Of a stretch of DNA of 59,399 nt, positions 26,461 through 35,546 are shown one piece after another. The notes below the pieces were generated by a model. That model was not told the origin of the DNA. It saw only the letters and a list, made by a program, of their open reading frames with translations, and did not search any database. Location of the stretch: assembly GCF_001613205.1 (NCBI RefSeq), contig NZ_BDBX01000017.1:1-59399 (forward strand), given 5' to 3'. The number at the start of each line of letters is the position of its first letter. The first letter of the stretch is position 1. This DNA comes from Nocardia sienata NBRC 100364. GTDB taxonomy: Bacteria > Actinomycetota > Actinomycetes > Mycobacteriales > Mycobacteriaceae. The position numbers and the translations under genes are program-made.

Positions 26461-26531
26461 TCGCGGGAAATACTTTTCGAAACAGGGGGCCTCGACCTCG
26501 TGCGCCGAAGGCGCGCCAATACTATTGCCCG

Positions 26532-27638
26532 GTGGCTGAGCGCATACCCGTGGTGATCGTGGCCGGATTCCTCGGCGCCGGAAAGACCACCCTGCTCAAC
26601 GACCTGTTGCGCAACAACCGGGGCACCCGGATCGGGGTGGTGGTCAACGATTTCGGTGCGGTGAACATCGACGCGATGCTGGTGGCGGGCCAGGTCGACG
26701 CCATGGTGTCGCTGGGCAACGGTTGTGTGTGCTGCGCGGTGGATGTCTCCGAGCTCGACGAGCTGTTCACCCGGTTGACCGATCCCCGCGCCGGTATCGA
26801 TGTGATCGTGGTGGAGGCCAGCGGACTGGCCGAACCGCGCAATCTGGTGCGCATGGTGGTGGGCAGCGAGAACTCCCGGATCCGCTACGGCGGACTGCTC
26901 GAGGTGGTGGACGCGGGGGAGTTCGCCGGGAGCCGGGCCCGGCATCCGGAACTGGCGAGTCATCTGCGCCTGGCCGATCTGGTGGTGGTGAACAAGGCCG
27001 ACCGGATCGATGCGGCGCAACTGGACCGGTTGCGCGCCGAGATCATGGAACTGACCGGTGGCGCACCGGTGTACGCGACCACGCGCGGGCGGATCGATCC
27101 CGGATTGCTGTTCGATCCGCGCCGCCGTGGCGAACCCCGCATCGGCGAGCAGTTGAGTCTCGACGAACTGCTGCGCGAGGAGCACGCGCACGACGAGCAC
27201 GACGGTGACCACCGGCATCTGCACGACGACTACACCAGTGTGACGTTCACCGAGACCGCGGCACTGCATCCGCGCAGGATGGTCGATTTCCTGGAGAAAC
27301 CACCCGCCGGGCTGTTCCGGGCGAAAGGTTTCGTCACCTTCGCCACGCCGGGACCCGGCCGTTTCCTGTTGCACCTGGTCGGCCGGGCGATCACGCTGGA
27401 GCCGGCCGGCCGGACCACCCGCGGCGCCGGAACGGAACTGGTGCTCATCGGCACCGGTCTGGATACCGACGCGGTGCTGGAAGGGCTGCGGGCGACCGTC
27501 CACGGCGGACCCGGCACGCCGGCCGACCAGGAGATGCTGGCGGTCTGGCGCTACGTCCCCGATATCGCGTCCGCGGCGGCCGACGACGACTACCCGCAGG
27601 CGTTGACCCATTCGGAGAGCCCGTCGGCGAACAGCTGA
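26532..27638 (+). CDS. COG0523/CobW-family GTPase, putative metallochaperone
   Basis: 368 aa from GTG 26532. Walker A GFLGAGKTTLLN, the metal motif NGCVCCAV, Walker B-like VVVEASGLAEP, NKAD, then a His/Asp-rich loop HAHDEHDGDHRHLHDDY and a C-terminal CobW domain (GLFRAKGFVTF). Such proteins insert or deliver Zn, Co or Fe. It stands beside molybdopterin genes but not cobalamin genes. The last 49 bases overlap the convergent moaE gene. Confidence 0.9.
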   Translation: MAERIPVVIVAGFLGAGKTTLLNDLLRNNRGTRIGVVVNDFGAVNIDAMLVAGQVDAMVSLGNGCVCCAVDVSELDELFTRLTDPRAGIDVIVVEASGLAEPRNLVRMVVGSENSRIRYGGLLEVVDAGEFAGSRARHPELASHLRLADLVVVNKADRIDAAQLDRLRAEIMELTGGAPVYATTRGRIDPGLLFDPRRRGEPRIGEQLSLDELLREEHAHDEHDGDHRHLHDDYTSVTFTETAALHPRRMVDFLEKPPAGLFRAKGFVTFATPGPGRFLLHLVGRAITLEPAGRTTRGAGTELVLIGTGLDTDAVLEGLRATVHGGPGTPADQEMLAVWRYVPDIASAAADDDYPQALTHSESPSANS

Positions 27639-28060
27639 CGTTTCCAGATCGGCACTTCGTGTTTGATCCGGTCCACCAGTGTCGAGCACGCCGCGAATGC
27701 CTCGGCGCGATGCGGTGCGGCCACCGCCGTCACGATCGCCAGATCACCCACCACCAGATCGCCGACGCGGTGCACGGCAGCCACCGGCAGGCCGCTCGAT
27801 CGGGCGACCGAGGCGCAGCACTCGCGCAGGAAGCGGAGCGCTTGCGGATGCGCCGAGTACTCCAGCGCCGAAACCGCCTGTCCGCCGTCGTGATCGCGGA
27901 CCACGCCGGTGAACAACACGACCGCCCCATAGTGCGATCCGCGGACGGCCGCGTCGACCACCGCGGGATCCAAAGGCCGGTCGCTGATCTCGGCGAGCCG
28001 GACTGCGCCGAGGGCCGCGGGGTTCTCGCGGCCGGGGGTTCCCAGGGACAGATCAGGCAT
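27590..28060 (-). CDS. moaE: Molybdopterin synthase catalytic subunit MoaE
   Basis: 156 aa from ATG 28060. Conserved GAVVLFTGVVRDHDGG, YSAHPQALRFL, HRVGDLVVGDLAIVTAVAAP HR and KHEVPIWKRQLFADG with the active-site lysines. It transfers sulphur from thiocarboxylated MoaD to cPMP. Last gene of the moeA-moaCB-moaE operon. Its start lies 8 bases inside the end of moaCB and its 3' end overlaps the convergent GTPase gene by 49 bases. Confidence 0.95.
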   Translation of the reverse strand: MPDLSLGTPGRENPAALGAVRLAEISDRPLDPAVVDAAVRGSHYGAVVLFTGVVRDHDGGQAVSALEYSAHPQALRFLRECCASVARSSGLPVAAVHRVGDLVVGDLAIVTAVAAPHRAEAFAACSTLVDRIKHEVPIWKRQLFADGLSEWVNACG

Positions 28061-29150
28061 GCGCGCTCTCGTTTCCGCTATTCGTCTCCCGCGGCGCACC
28101 GGGGTGCTCCCGCGCCCTGTCGTGATCGTGCGCGCCGCCGCCGGCCACCTGCGCGAGCAGATGCGTGAGCAGCGGTTCCAGTACCGCGATACCGTCTTTC
28201 ACCCCGCCCGGGGAACCGGGCAGATTCACCACCACCGAACGGCCGGCCAGACCCGCGACGCCGCGACTGAGCGCCGCGAGCGGGAACTTCGCCGTACCGC
28301 GCTGCCGGATCGCCTCGGCGACACCGGGCAGTTCCCGGTCCAGGACGGCCGCGGTCGCCTCAGGGGTGTGGTCGGTGGGGGAGGCGCCGGTACCGCCGGT
28401 GGTCACCACCAGGTCGGGGCTGGTGCGCAGCGCGTCGGCCAGACCGTCGGAGATGTCGGCGTCGGCGTAGACGAGGGGTCCGCGCACGGTGTATCCGAGA
28501 TCGCGCAGCCACGACACCAGCCGCGGTCCGGTGGTGTCGGTACGGGTTCCGGCCGCCGCGCCGGTGGAGGCCACGAGCACCACCGCGGTGCCGCTGATAT
28601 CGCTTCGGGGAGTGGCCGCATGCGTTTCCGGTTCGGAGTGCGGCACCGGACGTGGGGTGGCGCCGGTAGCGGCCGGTGCCTGCGCGCGGGTCCAGTGGCC
28701 GCGTTTTCCGCCCTCTTTGCTGAGCAGGCGCACGCCGTTCAGCTCTGCCGCCGGGTCCACCGCTTTCACCATGTCGTGCAGGGTGAGACCGGCCACGGCC
28801 ACCGCGGTCAGCGCTTCCATCTCCACCCCGGTGGGGCCGGTGGTTTTGGCGGTGGCCTCGATGGTGATGGTGGAGTCGGTGAAACCGAATTCGACCTTCA
28901 CCGAGGACAGCGCGAGCTGATGGCACAGCGGGATCAGTTCGGCGGTCTTCTTGGCGCCCGCGATCCCGGCCAGCCGGGCGGTCGCGAGAACATCGGCCTT
29001 CGGCATATCGTCGGCGCGCACCAGCGCCACCACCTCGGCGGTGGTGCGCAATTCGCCCCCGGCGACGGCGATCCGCGCGGTATCGGCCTTGGCGCTCACA
29101 TCCACCATGCGGGCGCGGCCTTCGGCATCCACATGTGACAACTCGCTCAT
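28053..29150 (-). CDS. moaCB: Fused MoaC / MoaB(MogA) molybdenum cofactor protein
   Basis: 365 aa from ATG 29150, whose ATGA overlaps the moeA stop; the in-frame GTG 29159 is less likely. Residues 1-158 are MoaC (KKTAELIPLCHQLALSSVKV, GVEMEALTAVAVAGLTLHDM), which completes cyclic pyranopterin monophosphate. After a 30-residue Pro/Ala linker comes a MoaB/MogA domain (VVTTGGTGASPTDHTPEAT, VVNLPGSPGGVKDGIAVLE) that adenylylates molybdopterin. Such MoaC-MoaB fusions are known in actinobacteria. It has a His/Asp-rich C-terminal tail. Confidence 0.94.
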   Translation of the reverse strand: MSELSHVDAEGRARMVDVSAKADTARIAVAGGELRTTAEVVALVRADDMPKADVLATARLAGIAGAKKTAELIPLCHQLALSSVKVEFGFTDSTITIEATAKTTGPTGVEMEALTAVAVAGLTLHDMVKAVDPAAELNGVRLLSKEGGKRGHWTRAQAPAATGATPRPVPHSEPETHAATPRSDISGTAVVLVASTGAAAGTRTDTTGPRLVSWLRDLGYTVRGPLVYADADISDGLADALRTSPDLVVTTGGTGASPTDHTPEATAAVLDRELPGVAEAIRQRGTAKFPLAALSRGVAGLAGRSVVVNLPGSPGGVKDGIAVLEPLLTHLLAQVAGGGAHDHDRAREHPGAPRETNSGNESAHA

Positions 29151-30370
29151 AGTTCCCACACTCGCACAGTCGCGCCGGGCGCGAGTTCGGTCACCGCGGC
29201 CGGAATATCGATCAGCACATCGGCCGCCGCCATACTCGCGACGAGATGGGAACCGGGTCCGGAAACCACCTCCACGGCGTGCGGCCGCGTCCCGTTACGG
29301 ACCAGCCGCCCGCGCAGGAACTGGCGGCGGCCCTCGGGGGAACGGCGCACCGCGCCCAGCAGCGGAAGTTCGTATTCGGGTACCGGGTCCAGCCCGGAGA
29401 GGCGCCGCAGGATCGGCCGGGCCAGCACCTCGAACGACACCACCGCGCTCACCGGGTTCCCCGGGAAACTCAGCACCGGCACCCCGTCCACGACCGTGAG
29501 GCCCTGAGGGCCGCCCGGCTGCATCGCCACCGAGCCGAACTCGCCCCCGAGCGGGATGAGAACCTCCCGGACGACCTCGAAATCGCCCTTGGACACCCCG
29601 CCCGTGGTGATCACCAGATCGGCGGCGGCGGTCGCGGAGTACAGCAGCTGCCGGAACTCCGCGGGTTCGTCACCGCAGTGCTCGACACCGGCCACCGCGA
29701 CACCGTTGGCGGTGAGCGCGGCCGCCAGTGCGATGCCGTTGGAGTTGTAGATCTGCCCCGGTCGCAGCTCGGCGCCGGCGGGCACCAACTCGTTCCCGGT
29801 GCTGATGACGACCGCCCGCAGCGGTGTGAAGACCGGGACCCCGCCCACGCCCGCCGCGGCCAGCGCCGCGATATGACGCGGGGCCAGCACGGTCGCGGCC
29901 GGGACCAGTTCGGCACCCGCCCGGATATCGCTGCCGGGCTCCCGGACGAATTCGCCGGCCGAGCGGCCGCGGGTGATCCGTACCGAGTGCTCGTCGGCGG
30001 TCGTATCCTCCACCGGGACCACGCTGTCGGCGCCGGCCGGGAGCGGCGCCCCGGTCATCACCTTGCGCGCGGTCCCCGGTGCCAGCGTGACACCGCCGGG
30101 ATCACCGGCGGCGATCACGCCGGTCAGCGGCAGGGTCACCGGGGTGACCGCGACATCCTGCGAGCGCACGGCGTAGCCGTCCATGGCGGAGTTGCGGAAA
30201 ACGGGCAGATCGATCGGCGCCTGCTGATCCCGGGCCAGCCGGCGACCGAGCGCCGCGGCCACCGGGACGTCCTCCACCGGCCGGGCGGCAAGCGGCCGCA
30301 ACAGCTGTTCGATGGCGTCGCGGTAATCGTCCGCCGACCGGACCGGACGACTGGCGGGCCGAGAGATCAT
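29147..30370 (-). CDS. moeA: Molybdopterin molybdenumtransferase MoeA
   Basis: 407 aa. DLPVFRNSAMDGYAVRSQDV, MTGAPLPAGADSVVPVEDT, VISTGNEL and TTGGVSKGDFEVV are the MoeA signatures, and the final domain is present (ELAPGATVRVWEL). It inserts molybdate into adenylylated molybdopterin. First gene of the leftward Moco operon, divergent from moaA with 136 bp between the start codons, coupled to moaCB by an ATGA overlap. Confidence 0.96.
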   Translation of the reverse strand: MISRPASRPVRSADDYRDAIEQLLRPLAARPVEDVPVAAALGRRLARDQQAPIDLPVFRNSAMDGYAVRSQDVAVTPVTLPLTGVIAAGDPGGVTLAPGTARKVMTGAPLPAGADSVVPVEDTTADEHSVRITRGRSAGEFVREPGSDIRAGAELVPAATVLAPRHIAALAAAGVGGVPVFTPLRAVVISTGNELVPAGAELRPGQIYNSNGIALAAALTANGVAVAGVEHCGDEPAEFRQLLYSATAAADLVITTGGVSKGDFEVVREVLIPLGGEFGSVAMQPGGPQGLTVVDGVPVLSFPGNPVSAVVSFEVLARPILRRLSGLDPVPEYELPLLGAVRRSPEGRRQFLRGRLVRNGTRPHAVEVVSGPGSHLVASMAAADVLIDIPAAVTELAPGATVRVWEL

Positions 30371-30506
30371 AGGCCCAGACTAGCCGCGCGCGCCGGACGG
30401 TCATCGCCTGTCGGGGCCTGCGGCGATGCTCGGCTCGGGCGCCCGAGACCGGCCGGATGACGCGGTGTCTCGATATCTCTGCGGACCCGGCGTACATAAT
30501 GGAGGT

Positions 30507-31565
30507 GTGACGCTGGTCGAAATGGGGATTCCCACCGTGCGGTCCGGGCGCCCCTCTCTCGATGGACGTCCGGAAACGCCGCTGCTGGTGGATCGATTCG
30601 GCCGGATCGCGCGGGATCTGCGGGTGTCCATCACGGAGAAGTGCTCGCTGCGCTGTACCTACTGCATGCCCGAGGAAGGGCTGCCGGCCATCCCGCCCGC
30701 GGAATTGCTCACGGCGGCCGAGATCGTTCGCCTGGTCACGCTGGCCGTTCGCGAACTGGGTGTGCGCGAGGTGCGGTTCACCGGCGGCGAACCGCTGATG
30801 CGCCGCGATCTGGAGGAGATCGTGGCCGGTTGTCACGCGGCGGTACCGGAGGTGCCCCTGGCCATGACCTCCAACGGGGTCGGCCTGCAGCATCGCGCTG
30901 CCGGGCTGGCCGCCGCCGGGCTGAGTCGGGTCAATATCTCCCTCGATACCGTGGACCGGGCCGATTTCGCCCGGTTGACCCGCCGCGACCGGCTGGATTC
31001 GGCGATGTCGGGTATCCGTGCCGCCGTCGCGGCCGGGCTGGCGCCGGTGAAGCTGAACGCGGTCCTCATGCGGCAGACCCTGCACGGTGCCACGGATCTG
31101 CTGCGCTGGTGCCTGGACGAAGGGTGCGAACTGCGGTTCATCGAGGAGATGCCGCTGGACGCCGACCACGAGTGGGCGCGGGCCAATATGGTGACCGCCG
31201 CCGAACTGCTCGAGGTGCTGGGCGCCCGGTTCCGGCTCACCGCCGTCGGCCGCGAGGATCCGGCCGCACCCGCGGAGTCCTGGCTGGTCGACGGGGGCCC
31301 CGCGACCGTCGGCATCATCGCCTCGGTGACCCGTAAATTCTGCGATACCTGTGACCGCACCCGGCTCACCGCCGACGGTATGCTGCGGTCCTGCCTGTTC
31401 AGTGATCAGGAGTTCGATCTGCGCGCGAGTCTGCGGGCCGGGGCGAGCGATGAGGAACTCGCGCAGCTGTGGCGCGGTGCGATGTGGCAGAAATGGGCGG
31501 GTCACGGTATCGATGCCGAGGATTTCGTCCCCCCGGAACGCACGATGGGAGCAATAGGTGGTTGA
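30507..31565 (+). CDS. moaA: GTP 3',8-cyclase MoaA (radical SAM)
   Basis: 352 aa from GTG 30507, chosen because [13 protein letters not shown] aligns with the start of mycobacterial MoaA (MTLTALGMP...). The GGAGG is then only one base away, and a -10-like TACATAAT lies just before it, so the mRNA may be nearly leaderless. N-terminal radical-SAM cluster CSLRCTYC, C-terminal cluster [14 protein letters not shown] with a third Cys, and the final double Gly (AIGG). Converts GTP to 3',8-cyclo-dihydro-GTP. Overlaps moaD by 8 bases. Confidence 0.95.
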   Translation: MTLVEMGIPTVRSGRPSLDGRPETPLLVDRFGRIARDLRVSITEKCSLRCTYCMPEEGLPAIPPAELLTAAEIVRLVTLAVRELGVREVRFTGGEPLMRRDLEEIVAGCHAAVPEVPLAMTSNGVGLQHRAAGLAAAGLSRVNISLDTVDRADFARLTRRDRLDSAMSGIRAAVAAGLAPVKLNAVLMRQTLHGATDLLRWCLDEGCELRFIEEMPLDADHEWARANMVTAAELLEVLGARFRLTAVGREDPAAPAESWLVDGGPATVGIIASVTRKFCDTCDRTRLTADGMLRSCLFSDQEFDLRASLRAGASDEELAQLWRGAMWQKWAGHGIDAEDFVPPERTMGAIGG

Positions 31566-31800
31566 GGTCCGCTACTTCGCCGCCGTCGCCGACGCGGTCG
31601 GTAAGGACGCCGAGACCCTGGACCTGCCGCCCGGCGCCACGATCGCCGACCTCCGTTCCCGGCTGAGCGCGGTCTACGGTCCGGATCTGGACAAGATGCT
31701 CGGTGTCTGCGCCTACCTGATGGGTGACGAGCTGACCCGCGACAGCGGTGCGACACTGACCTCGCGTGTCGATGTCATGCCACCCTTCGCGGGCGGCTGA
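31558..31800 (+). CDS. moaD: Molybdopterin synthase small subunit MoaD
   Basis: 80 aa, GTG start, ubiquitin-like fold ending in PPFAGG with the C-terminal Gly-Gly needed for thiocarboxylation. Overlaps the end of moaA. Works with MoaE, encoded on the opposite strand about 3.5 kb away. Confidence 0.93.
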   Translation: MVEVRYFAAVADAVGKDAETLDLPPGATIADLRSRLSAVYGPDLDKMLGVCAYLMGDELTRDSGATLTSRVDVMPPFAGG

Positions 31801-31916
31801 TCCGAGGCACGACAGGACGAAAGCTGTTTCGTGGTGCGGTGTTGCGGCCCGGACTCCCGGTCGTCGAATGGTCGCGCCGCGACGGTCCGACTCGGTGCCG
31901 GGGCGACTCGCCGCGC

Positions 31917-32741
31917 TCAGCGCCACCAATCGTCGAGCGGACTCACCGGCACCGTGCGCTTGTGCCGGGTGGTGCGGAAGATCGTTTCGATACGCTTCGC
32001 GACCTCGTCGGTGACGTCCTTGCCCTCGAGGTAGTCGTCGATCTCGCTGTAGCGCAGGCCGAGTGCTTCCTCGTCGGGCAGCGCCGGGCGATCGTCCTCC
32101 AGATCCGCGGTCGGCACCTTGGACGACAGTCGGGAGGGTGCGCCCAGTTCTTCGAGCAGTGCGGCACCCTGCCGTTTGGTCAAGCCGGCCAGGGGGGTCA
32201 CGTCCACGCCGCCGTCACCGTATTTGGTGAAGAACCCGGTGACCGCTTCGGCGGCGTGATCGGTCCCGATCACCAGCAGGTTCTCCTGGCCTGCGATGGC
32301 GTACTGGATCACCATCCGCTCGCGGGCCTTGATGTTGCCGCGCACGAAATCCCGTAGTTTGCCGACCTTGAGCGCCGAGGCCACCTCCGCCGCCACGGCG
32401 TTGGCACCCGGCCGGACGTTCACGACCACCGATTCGTCGGGCGCGACGAAGGTCATGGCGACGCGGGCGTCGGCTTCGTCGGATTGAACGCCGTAGGGTA
32501 GCCGCACCGCGACGAATCGGACCTCGTGACCTTCGGCGCGCAGCTCTTCGGCGGCCAATTGGCACAGCCGTCCGGCGAGGGCGCTGTCCTGGCCCCCGCT
32601 GATGCCGAGTACGAAACCCTTCGCCGGTGTGGCGCGCAGATAGTCCTTCAGGAAATCGACGCGGCGCCGAACCTCGTCCTTCGGTTCGATGTTCGGCCGC
32701 ACACCCAGTTCGGAGATGATCTGTTCACGCAGGTTTCCCAT
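31917..32741 (-). CDS. nadE: NH3-dependent NAD+ synthetase
   Basis: 274 aa. ATP pyrophosphatase loop [15 protein letters not shown], then [28 protein letters not shown] and [20 protein letters not shown], as in short, ammonia-using NadE. There is no glutaminase domain, unlike the long NadE of M. tuberculosis. Makes NAD from deamido-NAD in the cytoplasm. Only 11 bp from the convergent-side neighbour, a TetR gene on the same strand. Confidence 0.95.
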   Translation of the reverse strand: MGNLREQIISELGVRPNIEPKDEVRRRVDFLKDYLRATPAKGFVLGISGGQDSALAGRLCQLAAEELRAEGHEVRFVAVRLPYGVQSDEADARVAMTFVAPDESVVVNVRPGANAVAAEVASALKVGKLRDFVRGNIKARERMVIQYAIAGQENLLVIGTDHAAEAVTGFFTKYGDGGVDVTPLAGLTKRQGAALLEELGAPSRLSSKVPTADLEDDRPALPDEEALGLRYSEIDDYLEGKDVTDEVAKRIETIFRTTRHKRTVPVSPLDDWWR

Positions 32742-32752
32742 GCCGGACCACT

Positions 32753-33475
32753 CTACTGCTCGGTGGAAACGGCCACGCGACGAACAAGGGCTTCCCAGTT
32801 GTCGCCGATCTGCTCGCGTGTGTAACCGAGCGCGCGCAGCTGATGCAGGACCAGCGCGGCCCCGAGCCCGGCCAGCAGGGAGTCGGCCAGCAGTGCGGGA
32901 TCGCCCGGGGTGCCCGCCTCGCGCAGCAGCATCGTCACATGGGTTTTCAGTACGAGGTAGGGCCGGCTGCCGAAATGGTCTTCGGAGGAGCCGAGTTCGG
33001 CCGCGCGATACAGTTCTCCCGCCACTTCGAGATCCCGTAGCCGGGCCCGCCCGAACGCGACGAGCCGCTCCACCGGGGGCGCGCCCGGCCCCAGCGGCGG
33101 TGGGCCGAAGATGAATGCCTCCTGCGCCTGGGTCTCGGAATGGTCCAGCAGCGCGTACATCAGGCCGGTGCGGTTGCCGAAGCGCCGGAAGACCGTGCCT
33201 TTGCCGACCCCGGCGCGCTTGGCGAGCGCGTCCATGGTGAGTGCGTCCACGCCGTGGTCGCGCACCAGTTCCTGTGCGGCGTCGAGCAGCCGGCGCCGGT
33301 TGCGCGCGGCATCGGCGCGTTCGGCGGGTTCGGCGGTACCGGGTAGTTCGGGTCCCACCGGCTGCGGGCGGGCGCGCGGCGCGAGCTGCTCGGCGGGCAC
33401 CGGCGCGGTGGTGCGGTGCGGTTCACCCGGAGGTCCGGATTCGGTGGAGTCCGGACTGAGTGTGTCGTAGTTCAC
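32753..33475 (-). CDS. TetR family regulator
   Basis: 240 aa from GTG 33475; the frame stays open further upstream but the operator and promoter lie there. After a Pro-rich 65-residue lead comes the HTH ([20 protein letters not shown]). Synteny suggests it is the counterpart of Rv3055 in M. tuberculosis, next to the FMN reductase Rv3054c. A CGGACC-type dyad between the two divergent genes is its likely operator. Confidence 0.9.
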   Translation of the reverse strand: MNYDTLSPDSTESGPPGEPHRTTAPVPAEQLAPRARPQPVGPELPGTAEPAERADAARNRRRLLDAAQELVRDHGVDALTMDALAKRAGVGKGTVFRRFGNRTGLMYALLDHSETQAQEAFIFGPPPLGPGAPPVERLVAFGRARLRDLEVAGELYRAAELGSSEDHFGSRPYLVLKTHVTMLLREAGTPGDPALLADSLLAGLGAALVLHQLRALGYTREQIGDNWEALVRRVAVSTEQ

Positions 33476-33505
33476 GGCGCGGTGGGTCCCTCCGGAGGAA
33501 TGTAG

Positions 33506-33519
33506 CGGACCGTGGTCCG
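33506..33519. promoter_or_regulatory. TetR operator candidate
   Basis: CGGACC-GT-GGTCCG, a near-perfect dyad in the 95-bp gap between the divergent TetR and FMN reductase genes. Confidence 0.65.
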
Positions 33520-33570
33520 GTTGGGTCTGGGCAGTGGGATCGTCACACAACTAGTACCGCAGGAGTGAAC

Positions 33571-34140
33571 ATGAGCCAGACCCGTATCGTCGCCCTCGTC
33601 GGCAGCCTTCGCGACGCCTCGGTCAGCCGGCAGGTCGCCGAGGCGGCGGCCTCCACCGCGCCCGCGGGCGCCGAGGTCTCCATCTACGAAGGTATCGGTG
33701 ATATCCCGTTCTACAACGAAGATATCGATATCGCGGGTTCGGTACCGGCCGCCGCCCAGGCGCTGCGCGACGCGGTCGCGGCGAGCGACGGTCTGCTGTT
33801 GGTCACCCCGGAATATAACGGCACCCTGCCGGCGGTACTGAAGAATGCGATCGATTGGCTGTCGCGGCCCTACGGCGCGGGCGCTATCAGCGGTAAGCCG
33901 GTGGCCGTGCTCAGCGGTTCGATCAGCCCCAACGCCGCCCGGTGGGCGCACGCCGACGCGGTCAAGTCCGTGGGTATCGCCGGTGGGAAGGTCGTCGAGG
34001 AAGCGCATCTGCACTATGCCGGTTGGGGTGAGCGCTTCGCTGCCGGGCATCCGCGTGAGGATGCCGAGGCGCAGCGCGAACTGACCGAGTCGGTGAAGGT
34101 TCTGGTCACCGCGGCCAGCGGGGAACTCGTCTCCGCCTGA
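33571..34140 (+). CDS. NADPH-dependent FMN reductase family protein
   Basis: 189 aa from ATG 33571 with AGGAG upstream. The flavodoxin-fold motifs VGSLRDASVSRQVAEA and TPEYNGTLPAVLKNAIDWLS bind FMN. Reduces quinones, azo compounds or chromate with NAD(P)H. Divergent from a TetR gene with an operator between them, and syntenic with Rv3054c, so probably an inducible detoxifying reductase. Confidence 0.93.
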   Translation: MSQTRIVALVGSLRDASVSRQVAEAAASTAPAGAEVSIYEGIGDIPFYNEDIDIAGSVPAAAQALRDAVAASDGLLLVTPEYNGTLPAVLKNAIDWLSRPYGAGAISGKPVAVLSGSISPNAARWAHADAVKSVGIAGGKVVEEAHLHYAGWGERFAAGHPREDAEAQRELTESVKVLVTAASGELVSA

Positions 34141-34151
34141 TAACGACGCAT

Positions 34152-34187
34152 CGAGGGCCGCTCCGTCCGAGGACGGGGCGGCCCTCG
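34152..34187. terminator. Intrinsic terminator
   Basis: CGAGGGCCGC (34152-34161) pairs with GCGGCCCTCG (34178-34187), with an inner CCGTC/GACGG stem, followed by CGTTTCC. Confidence 0.85.
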
Positions 34188-34382
34188 CGTTTCCGATCGG
34201 TCGGTTTCCTACGGGACTCGAGGGCCTGCTGGGACTCGTAGCGACTGGTGTGGCGGGCGTAGTCTCCTGGGTTTGCTGAAAGAGAGCTGGTCCGGTCGGT
34301 TTGTGATCTGGACCACGGTGAATGCGGCGTGTCGAGTTGTTGTCCTGCGGCTTACAGCGGTGAAATCACATGGTTGTGACTC

Positions 34383-34398
34383 GCAACATCTCGTGTTG
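34383..34398. promoter_or_regulatory. NrdR box candidate 1
   Basis: CAACA-TCTCG-TGTTG, an inverted repeat of the size and style of NrdR boxes, upstream of nrdH. The centre is about 30 bp (three helical turns) from the second box, the spacing known for NrdR pairs. Confidence 0.6.
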
Positions 34399-34412
34399 TT
34401 TCTTTCTGTCGG

Positions 34413-34428
34413 CCACTAGGTGTAGTGT
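34413..34428. promoter_or_regulatory. NrdR box candidate 2
   Basis: CACTA-GGTG-TAGTG, second member of the pair. It overlaps the candidate -10, so NrdR binding would repress nrdHIE when dATP/ATP signals are high. Confidence 0.65.
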
Positions 34429-34671
34429 CATCGATGCCTGGAGGCGGCGGCGCAATCGGCCCGCCGGCACCGGGTGGAACCGGCCCGGACATGGCGTTTC
34501 AGGGTCGGTCCTCGGAGTTTGCGCAGATCATCCGATCGTGCCGACACACCGCACAACACAGACGGGTCACCGGCTGGATAAGGCATGCGGTGGGCTCGGC
34601 CCGGAGGGCGGCGGACCGTCACCACGAAGGACCGCGAACACCGCACAGAGGCACAGGAGAGAGGGACTCGA

Positions 34672-34902
34672 ATGATCACCGTGTACACCAAGCCCGCTTG
34701 CGTGCAGTGCAACGCCACCTACAAGGCCCTCGACAAGGCCGGGGTGGAATACGAGGTCGTCGATATCTCCACCGATGCCGATGCCCGCGACTACGTGATG
34801 GCCCTCGGTTACCTGCAGGCCCCCGTCGTCGTCTCCGGTGACGAGCACTGGTCCGGTTTCCGGCCCGACCGCATCAAGGCGCTGGCCACCGTCGCCGCCT
34901 GA
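34672..34902 (+). CDS. nrdH: Glutaredoxin-like NrdH
   Basis: 76 aa from ATG 34672 with AGGAGAGAGG upstream. Redox motif CVQC in YTKPACVQCNATYKAL and the conserved GYLQAPVVV and WSGFRPD. It passes electrons to class Ib ribonucleotide reductase. First gene of nrdHIE; a 194-bp gap with a tandem repeat separates it from nrdI. Confidence 0.97.
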   Translation: MITVYTKPACVQCNATYKALDKAGVEYEVVDISTDADARDYVMALGYLQAPVVVSGDEHWSGFRPDRIKALATVAA

Positions 34903-35065
34903 GTGCGTCAGCCCGGCGGCGGCAGCGCAGCGTGACCACAAAGGGCCCGCGCTCCGGCGTGACGGACACAGCCTGAGTGTGTCAGGCCCGGTGAGCGGCA
35001 GCGCAGTGTAACCACAAAGGGCCCGCGCTCAGGTGCGATGGGCACAGCCCGAGCCGGCAGCGCGC
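34897..35065 (+). repeat. Imperfect tandem repeat, about 74 bp, between nrdH and nrdI
   Basis: Copy 1 begins at 34897 (GCCTGAGTGCGTCAG, including the nrdH stop) and copy 2 at 34971 (GCCTGAGTGTGTCAG). Both contain CGGCAGCGCAG and ACCACAAAGGGCCCGCGCTC. A third partial copy begins at 35047. The duplication has inserted one repeat unit into the operon spacer. Confidence 0.85.
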
Positions 35066-35096
35066 CCGACCAGGTCGGGGGAACAGGGGAGGTGAG

Positions 35097-35546
35097 ATGT
35101 CCGAATCGCATACGCTGGTCTATTTCTCCAGTGCGTCGGAGAACACCCACCGGTTCGTCGAGAAGCTGGATATCCCGGCACTCCGGATCCCCCTGCACAC
35201 CACCGGCTCGTTGCGGGTCGACGAACCCTACGTGCTGATCGTCCCCACCTACGGGGGCGGTCGGCACGTACTCGGTTCGACACGTTCCGACAAGGAATTC
35301 GTCCCGCGCCAGGTCGCCAAGTTCCTCAACGATCCGCACAACCGCGCCCTGTTGCGCGGCGTAATCGCGGCCGGGAACACGAACTTCGGCGACACCTTCT
35401 GCTTCGCAGGTGATGTCATCTCGCGTAAATGCGGGGTGCCCTACCTGTACCGCTTCGAACTCATGGGAACCGCCGAGGACGTCGACCGCGTCCGTGAGGG
35501 ATTGGGATTGTTTTGGCAGCAACAACGACAGCACCAGCAGGTATGA
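35097..35546 (+). CDS. nrdI: NrdI flavodoxin-like protein
   Basis: 149 aa. [19 protein letters not shown] (FMN phosphate loop) and [10 protein letters not shown] are NrdI signatures. It supplies the oxidant that builds the dimanganese-tyrosyl radical cofactor in NrdF. GGGGAGGTGAG precedes the ATG. The stop overlaps the nrdE ATG (ATGA). Confidence 0.96.
   Translation: MSESHTLVYFSSASENTHRFVEKLDIPALRIPLHTTGSLRVDEPYVLIVPTYGGGRHVLGSTRSDKEFVPRQVAKFLNDPHNRALLRGVIAAGNTNFGDTFCFAGDVISRKCGVPYLYRFELMGTAEDVDRVREGLGLFWQQQRQHQQV

Larger units (their letters stand above)
34188..34671. other. nrdHIE promoter region and long leader
   Basis: About 480 bp without a gene. The twin NrdR-like boxes lie at 34383-34428. 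TAGTGT (34423-34428) is a candidate -10 hexamer, which would give a 5' leader of about 240 bases before nrdH. I see no known riboswitch in the leader. Confidence 0.5.

Noticed and set aside
26346..26531. Cobalamin riboswitch or Zur box ahead of the COG0523 GTPase
   Set aside because: No B12-box and no Zur-like palindrome were recognised; only ATTCCCGGGAAT and short dyads.
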